From: Carex sylvatica
Lineage: Eukaryota; Streptophyta; Magnoliopsida; Poales; Cyperaceae
DNA: 64,000 bases
Reading direction: 5' to 3'
NCBI GenBank assembly: GCA_964058845.1
Contig: CAXKVR010000028.1
Coordinates: forward strand, 372,001-436,000
In this document: in pieces, positions 57,508-64,000 of the stretch
Layout: each line of letters starts with the position of its first letter
How positions within the stretch are numbered: the first letter of the stretch is position 1
Notes under the pieces: generated by a model
Databases searched by the model: none
The model's input: the letters and a program-made list of their open reading frames with translations, nothing else
Told to the model about the DNA's origin: nothing
Program-made: the position numbers and the translations under genes

Positions 57508-59242
57508 ACAAGGCTCTCCCGCTGATTGATTTTCTAAAAGTTATAACTTAGGCAAATTAGATGCATATACCGCATATCGGTTTAATTCTTACATTTGCAG
57601 CTTAAGTCCAAACCGATTAGAAATGAGATTTTCTTGGTTCGGTTCTACCGACTAAGAAAGTTAAATTAGATTTAAGCTTTCTTTATGCTTTCTTATGAAA
57701 TGTAAACTTTTACATTTCTTGGATCGGTTTTCCGACCGAGAAAGATAAAATAGGATTTTATGCTTTCTTTATGTTTTCGTTCTAAAACTTTCAACTGCGT
57801 TTGAGTATATCTAAGAATGTGATGAAGCAATAAAGTACCTGAGTAAGAGCTGTTAATCTCCACCCGTAAAAGACAAGGTTAATGTCAAGAAAAGTCTCGG
57901 CTTTTCGACTAACCCCTTTTACGTGTCCTGATAGCTGGCCCAAAGGGAACTTTTTTACGTTACCAAATTACTTTAACGCTTTTGAAATGGCAAAATGTAA
58001 CTCTTTCGCCTTTTCGAAAACCTTCGGATAAGTAAAGTTCATCGAAGAATGTGATGAAGCAATAAAGTATCTTAGTAAGAGCTGTCATTTCCACACCGTA
58101 AAAGATATGGTTCTGTCTAGGAAAGACTGAGTCTAAGAGGTCCTCGTGACCCCGGTCTTTCCTGGGAGCCCCTTTTACATGTCCTAATGGCAGGCCGAAA
58201 AGGAACTTTGTCACGTTACCAAATTGCTTTATGGACCGAAAAGAATATCTGATTTTAAAACATATAAATTGTTTATGTGCTTTAAACGGTATGAATAAGA
58301 ACTGAGCATAGCTGCAAAATAAAGAATTAGTAACTGATAAAATAATATACCTGACTTGGTCCCGTATATAAGTAAATTAGATTTACTGCTTTGATATGAA
58401 ATGTATAAATTAGATTTATCGCTTTCAAAGGAACCGTGAAAGAACGTGATGTCAAAGAAAGATTTGTGCAGGAACTCACCTTTGTCTTTCTGGCAGACGA
58501 CTTTCACGTGTCCGTAAGAATGTCTAAAGTCAGTTACAAGAACTGACTGCTTAACAAAGCTAAGCATGTGAAATAGATTTTGATGCCGAAGGAATACAGA
58601 GGGTGGACACCCCTGGAATGTTTCCTGACATATCTATTTTAAAGATTGCTGGCACTGTTAAGCATAAACACCAACCTATTAATTAAGTAATATGCCCTTC
58701 CTACTCTATCCTCCTCACATCATTGTTCATTGGTTGACGGGTCTTGCTCAGCAAGCGTCGCCTTTTACCTTTGGTGGTCGAGGGTTATGTCCGACATATC
58801 AAACCAAATAGAGTGAGGTTACTTACCAATGATTTCCAAAACAGTTTTGGGCTTGGGGCAAAGTCTTTGTTAAAAATACGTGATGTTTTAACGAAACCAA
58901 GAATCACAAGAAGATGTGATTAGCAAGTTTGCTTACCTGAAAATAACTAATGGCTGAGTCATGCGTAAAAGCTGGCTTGTACATTAATGAAGATAGGGAT
59001 CTTGGTCCTACTACAAATGGGAATAGAACAAAATTGTAGTGGGAGTTTTATTATTTGAATAAAGCATTACATGAACAAAGCTAAAAATCTTTACATTTTA
59101 ACGTTGTAGAACATGACTAAATGAAACGTCTTTCTCATTACGTTCCTTACTCGAAAAGAAAGACACACGTAAGAAAAAGGAATATGTTCTGAATACACCG
59201 GTCCCTACTAAAATAGTAGAGAGCAGCTCTATCAGTACTCAC
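57508..59242 (+). other. Structured leader of Copia copy 2 with repeated modules
   Basis: About 1.7 kb of non-coding sequence. A block starting TCTTGG(T/A)TCGGTT is repeated with 85-bp spacing (57632 and 57717). AAGAATGTGATGAAGCAATA is repeated with 232-bp spacing (57813 and 58045). Three hairpin-forming modules lie at about 57865-57928, 58097-58184 and 58435-58513. An LTR-like fragment is at 58588-58635. Open frames in the antisense direction are by-products of these repeats. Confidence 0.7.
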
Positions 59243-59640
59243 ATGCTTCGTAGGACAAGCAATGTTGAGAAGCTGAAGAAGCTTAACTGTTCGTTGAGCC
59301 ACGAGTTGGACACGGACATTATCCTGAACTCACTTCCTCCCAGCTATTCGGGGTTCATCGTGAACTCCCATAAGCATGGGATGGATAAGAGCTTGCAGGA
59401 GCTCCAAGGGATGATTGAGGGTCAAGGATGGGGACATAGAGAAGAGCTCTCATGTCTTCATGATCCAAGAAGGTGGGAGGAAGATCAAGAAAGCGAAAAA
59501 GGAAAACGGCTACTAAGTACAAAGGCAAAGGGAAGCAGGTTCTTAATCAGAACACTCCCAAGTAAAAGGTCATTGGAAGAGAAACTGCCCGAAGTATCTG
59601 GAGGACTTGAGGTCTGGAAAAGCTTCCAAATCTTCAATCT
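59243..59640 (+). pseudogene. Truncated Copia gag (copy 2)
   Basis: Encodes the C-terminal gag segment LSHELDTDIILNSLPPSYSG ... MDKSLQELQGMI, after which the frame shifts into a lysine-rich zone and a zinc-knuckle remnant (HWKRNCP in another frame). About half of the usual gag domain is missing at the N-terminus, exactly as in copy 1. Confidence 0.75.
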
Positions 59641-60653
59641 CAGGTATATTTGTTATTGAAGTTAATGTTGCTACCTCTATTAATGATTGGGTAATAGATA
59701 CCGGATCATGTGCTCATATTTGTTCAAATATGCAGGCACTAAAGAATAGAAGGAAGCTACGTAACAAGGAAATACAACTCCAAGTTGGAAACGGAGCATT
59801 AGTTGCAGCCGTAACAGCTGGAAGTATAGAGTTGTATTTGCCCAGCGGGCTTGTAATGGAACTTGAAAATGTATATTTTGTTCCTAGCATTTCCAAGAAC
59901 ATCATTTCGGTCTCGTGTTTAGAGACGAATGATTTCTCTTTTGTTATAAAGGACAATAGATGTTCTATATATAAAAATGAGTTATATTATGGATCCTCTT
60001 GTATGATGAATGGTCTATATATGTTGGAAATAGAAAAACCCGTGTTCAATATAAATAAACGACTCAAAACGTCTCATGAAAGCACGACTTACATGTGGCA
60101 TTGTCGCCTTGGTCATATAAATGAGAGACGCATCAAGAAGTTACACGAGATTGGACTTCTTGGTAAATTTGATCTTGAATCAATTAACACATGCGAATCT
60201 TGTTTACGTGGAAAAATGACCAAAGCGCCTTTCTCCAAAAAGGACGAAAGGGCAAGTGACTTATTAAGTCTTATACACACTGATGTGTGTGGACCTATGA
60301 GTACTTGTGCAAGAAACGGTTATTCTTACTTTATCACGTTTACTGATGATTACAGTAGATATGGTTATGTCTACTTGATAAGACATAAGTCAGAATCCTT
60401 TGAAAAGTTCAAGGAATTCAAGACTGAAGTAGAAAATCAATTAAACAAGAGTATTAAGGCCTTACGATCGGACCGTGGAGGCGAGTACTTAAGTTTTGAG
60501 TTTAAAACGTACTTAAAGGAATGTGGGATAGTCTCACAACTCACACCTCCGGGGACACCGCAATGGAACGGTGTTTCTGAGAGAAGGAATCAAACTCTGC
60601 TTGACATGGTTCGTTCCATGATGAGTAACACCACTCTTCCAAAATTATTTTAG
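59641..60653 (+). pseudogene. Copia protease and integrase, ending in a premature stop (copy 2)
   Basis: Protease active site WVIDTGSCAHIC, then pre-integrase (MWHCRLGHINERRIKKL, CESCLRGKMTKAPF). The integrase core carries the three catalytic acids in TDVCGPM, DDYSRYGYVYL or its neighbourhood, and WNGVSERRNQ. It ends with TAG directly after LPKLF, within the integrase. The same stop is found in copy 1. Confidence 0.88.
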
Positions 60654-61640
60654 GGACACGCACTAGAAACTGCCGCACGAACAGTAAATATGGTTCCATC
60701 TAAGTCAGTAGAAAAGACTCCGTACGAGTTATGGTTTGGAAAATCTCCAAATATGTCTTATCTTAAAATATGGGGTTGCGAAGTATTTGTCAAACGCCCG
60801 ACGTCTGGCAAGCTTGATCCCAAATCTGACAAATGCTTTTTCGTAGGATATCCTAAGGAAACGAAAGGATATTACTTCTATTACCAGTCCGAGAACAAAT
60901 TAGTTGTTGCTCGTCATGGTGTATTTTTGGAGAATGAGTTTCTCACAAAAGGAAGTAGTGGGAGTAATGTAATACTTGAAGAAATTCAAGATACATCACA
61001 CAATACAATATCTGAACCAGATCAGATAATCCCACCACTTGATACTTTGGCTGATGAGCATCTGGAAGTACCAAATCCACAAGTAGCTGTGGAAGAGGTT
61101 CTAGTCCCGAGCTCAAGTACTTCAACGCAAGTTGAAGTAGAACTGGATCCGCATACAGTTGTGGATCAAGTTCGACAGCCCGAAGAACAAGTGCTACGTA
61201 GGTCAACAAGGACAGTCCATGCACCTGAGAGGTACTTGGGACTGCATGAGGTCTCAGTTTTCGATACTGAAGATCATCTGACCTATGCGGAAGCAATGGA
61301 TAGACCCGACTTTGATAAATGGCTGAAGGCCATGAGATCCGAAATACAGTCCATGTATGACAACACGGTCTGGAACCTAGTTGTACCACTTGATGGGGTG
61401 AAACCCATAGCTAACAAGTGGGTTTTTAAAAGAAAAACAGACATGGATGGTAGTATGACTGTATACAAAGCACGGCTTGTAGCGAAAGGTTTCAAACAAA
61501 TTCTCGGCGCAGATTATGATGAAACTTTCTCGCCCGTAGCTATGTTTAAGTCAATTCGGATACTCCTAGCAATTGCCGCATTTCATGATTATGAAATATG
61601 GCAAATGGATGTCAAAACTGCCTTCTTAAAATGGAAATTT
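60654..61640 (+). pseudogene. Copia integrase C-terminus, linker and RT N-terminal half (copy 2)
   Basis: Continues after the stop in the same frame (HALETAARTVNMVPSKS). It runs through the linker to RT motifs YKARLVAKGFKQ, DYDETFSPVAMF and WQMDVKTAFL. One extra A at about 61628-61631 then shifts the frame. Confidence 0.88.
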
Positions 61641-61995
61641 AGAAGAGGATGTGTACATGACACACCCTGAGGGTTTTGAAGATCCAAAGAATGCTGGGAA
61701 GGTATGCAAGCTTCTAAAATCCATTTATGGATTGAAGCAAGCATCACGGAGTTGGAATCTTCGATTTGACGAAGAAGTCAAAAAGTTTGACTTCGTCAGA
61801 TGCGAAGAAGAACCGTGTGTGTACAGGAAAACTAGTGGGAGTGCCATCGCCTTTCTAATCTTGTATGTAGATGACATACTGTTAATAGCAAATGATATTC
61901 CTCTTTTGCAACAAGCTAAGTCTTCATTAAAGAAAGTCTTAGCAATGAAGGACTTGGGTGAGACTGTCTATATACTAGACATAGAGATCTACTGA
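61641..61995 (+). pseudogene. Copia RT C-terminal half (copy 2)
   Basis: Contains PEGFEDPKNAGKVCKLLKSI, GLKQASRSWNL and the catalytic YVDD. It stops after DIEIY, before the RNase H domain. Confidence 0.88.
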
Positions 61996-62460
61996 GATAG
62001 ATCGATTTGACTCATAGGATTGAGTCAAAGCATGTACATTGACAAAGTGTTGAATCGGTTCAACATGCAGGATTCCAGAAGGGGATTCCTGCCAATGAGT
62101 CATGGTGTACAGCTTAGCAAGACTCAGTGTCTTTCGATAACTGATGAGCAAAAGAGCAATGAGTAGAGTACCATACGCTTTGGCTATGGACTCTATCAAG
62201 TACGCCATGTTGTGCACTCGCCCTAATAACTTGTACACTTTGAGTGTGACGAGTAGATATCAGGCTAATCCATGCTTGGAACATAGGAATACTTCCAAGA
62301 GAGTTTTTGGATCAAGAAGTTCCTTAGCGAACTAGGAGTGGTTCCAAGTGTTCAAGGCTCTGTGGACCTCTATTGAGACAACAATAGAGCTATAGCTCAG
62401 GCCAAGGAACCGAGAACGTACTCAAGATCCAAACATGTTCTATGACATTATCACCTAAAA
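61996..62460 (+). pseudogene. Copia RNase H remnant (copy 2)
   Basis: Carries RVPYALAMDSIKYAMLCTRP and, after an apparent internal deletion near 62300, pieces of the RNase H C-terminal region in changing frames. The catalytic first part of RNase H is not seen. Confidence 0.6.
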
Positions 62461-62735
62461 CGAGAGATCGTAAACATAATAAGATGATTATAATTAATTA
62501 TAAAAGATATAATTAATATAAAGGTAAAGTAAAGATTTGTAAAAAATTGACACAATCAGCAACACAGCTGATCCACTCACGAGAGCCTCTTACTCAAGCC
62601 ATGTACCAGATACATACTGCTTCTATGTGCTTAAAACACATAGGAGATTGGCTATGAGGTTTTCTTAAAGATCTGCGAGATCTTTTTAGAATATTAGAGA
62701 TTCGTATAAGTAGGACCTACAATGATTGACTCCTA

Positions 62736-62750
62736 GCTTAAGTGGGAGAT
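62736..62750 (+). other. Polypurine tract of Copia copy 2
   Basis: GCTTAAGTGGGAGAT directly before the 3' LTR; identical to that of copy 1. Confidence 0.78.
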
Positions 62751-64000
62751 TGTTAGTTTGTAATAATCTAGAAGTCAATAATACGATAAATTATCATAAA
62801 GCTTTGTTCATGAATTGAGTGATTAAATAAACTGTCATTTTGTTGCCTTGAATATTATTACATTTATGAATCATTCCTTTATCTGACTAGAGTCAATAAC
62901 TGAAATTGTGAAACTTCATAATATAGATGTTATATATTCTTAAAAGTCACTAACCGAGGTAATTAGCAGGAACACTAATTAACCGTTACAAGGTTAGTAT
63001 GTGGATTAAAAGATGGTCAAGTTTTACAGACCACTGACAAGAGATATCATTTTAATCACATAGATACATGTTCTAGGAACATGGTATTTGACAGACCCCG
63101 AATGAAACATTAAATAGAATTGTGTATGTGTCATTAATGTTTTCATTCAGTGTTAAGTTCTAAAGTATGAGGTATTCATCTTTCCTACTAAGAGATGTGT
63201 ATGTGTGATTGTTATCTAACGCTGTCGGTAAAACGCAGTTATAACGGTAGCTTTTCGGTACACATAGCTTAGCTGAGGTAGTGATGGTTTACCAAAAGTA
63301 CTATTGTCCCTCGTATCTCTATACGAGCTATAGCATCACTGGGCCCCTTGATAGAGTAAGATTATCTGCTAGCGGTATAATTACAAGAGTAATTATATTT
63401 GATAATCTGCTCAAGATCAAGAAAAGATTAAGTTTGCAAGGATGACACACACCTACCTTGAAACTGATCTGATAGCTATGAGACGAAAGAACTGACACGA
63501 GTAAAATAGTTTACTGGATCGTGATATTGTACAGTACAGCATCATCTGTGTAATTGGATGGTCATGATGCGTTATGCCAGATGCCTCTCATGATTATAGA
63601 AGTTAAAACAGTTTTAATTCTATTTACCAACATAACACAGATCCTATTGGGTCACACCATATAGGAGCTAATCGGAGAATCTTACTGATTAATTATAAAT
63701 TGATTATAATTAATATTAAGATGGTTATAATTAATTATACGTGTTATAATTAAATTATAAATGTCATATAAGATGACAAGCAAAAACAACGGTTAATTTA
63801 TAAACGTGCACGACACGTTGTATAAAAATTACCGAAACAACAACCGCAAGAAATATAACTGTTCAGAACAATTATATATATGACATATGGATATTTTGTC
63901 TTTTAAATTCATCATTATCCATACATGTCATCAATATTATCCACAAGGGCAAAATGGTCATTTCACACCAAGTGGCAAAATCTGAATTGGTTTCTTCCAA
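62751..64000 (+). repeat. 3' LTR of Copia copy 2, cut by the window end
   Basis: 1250 bp matching 55451-56700 position by position. By eye I found about seven substitutions (for example near 62872, 62902, 62983, 63047, 63098, 63267 and 63376), with no indel. Confidence 0.9.

Larger units (their letters stand above)
55451..64000 (+). mobile_element. Ty1/Copia LTR retrotransposon (copy 2), nested, 3' end beyond window
   Basis: Inserted after AATTC in the gag-pol of the older element. The 5' LTR is 55451-57494 and the 3' LTR starts at 62751. Element structure and lesions match those of copy 1 at 22607-32200. The internal region is 5256 bp against 5376 bp in copy 1. The 3' LTR runs collinear with the 5' LTR without net length change up to the last base of the window. 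Confidence 0.92.

Noticed and set aside
57960..58567. Antisense frames of 84 and 112 codons in the Copia leader, also present as + strand frames in copy 1
   Set aside because: They lie in the structured non-coding leader on the non-transcribed strand, have no domain, and arise from the repeated hairpin modules.

Overview
This window is nuclear DNA of a flowering plant, probably a eudicot. The genes are split by many introns with GT/AG borders, the intergenic DNA is very AT-rich, and it is full of plant transposon types (Ty1/Copia LTR elements, LINE fragments, hAT-, Mutator- and Tourist-like miniature elements). No species can be named from sequence alone. I see no rRNA or tRNA genes, no CRISPR array and no bacterial features.

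Four host genes can be reconstructed exon by exon: (1) a BYPASS1/BPS1-like gene, + strand, 9722-11408, 2 exons, 310 aa; (2) a serine hydroxymethyltransferase of the plant SHM6/SHM7 type, - strand, 17350-13812, 6 exons, 525 aa; (3) a CDKAL1-type threonylcarbamoyladenosine tRNA methylthiotransferase, + strand, 40251-44401, 11 exons, 612 aa, with a C-terminal membrane anchor; (4) a transmembrane-9 (TMN/nonaspanin) protein, - strand, 51699-45870, 12 exons including an 18-nt microexon, 585 aa, ending in KCD. All four are housekeeping-type genes, and nothing suggests that they form one pathway. Genes 1 and 2 converge on each other, as do genes 3 and 4.

Region by region: 1-9480 is a repeat-rich flank with a LINE 3' fragment (3720-5330) split by a Tourist-like MITE, a 775-bp hAT-like element packed with ACCCG repeats (6426-7200), and several fold-back elements. 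9481-17760 holds genes 1 and 2. 17761-22606 is AT-rich and includes a Mutator-like palindromic MITE with a perfect 9-bp target duplication (18601-19012) and a 117-bp tandem repeat. 22607-32200 is a complete but coding-defective Copia element on the - strand. 32201-40140 has no recognisable gene; it has a possible Helitron 3' end near 37282. 40143-51699 holds genes 3 and 4. 53622-55450 is the 5' part of a second Copia element, with LTR, primer site, gag and protease. It is interrupted at 55451 by a third Copia element on the + strand, close kin of the one at 22607-32200, which runs off the window end inside its 3' LTR.

The most interesting material is this pair of related Copia elements. Both have near-identical LTRs, a gag missing its N-terminal part, the same stop and frameshift in pol and a reduced RNase H region, so they look like copies of an already defective parent moved in trans. 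Their 1.7-kb leader carries three successive hairpin modules, each closing with a CTTTYACRTGTCC-like sequence. The LTRs of the left element differ by an exact doubling of a 15-bp promoter repeat.
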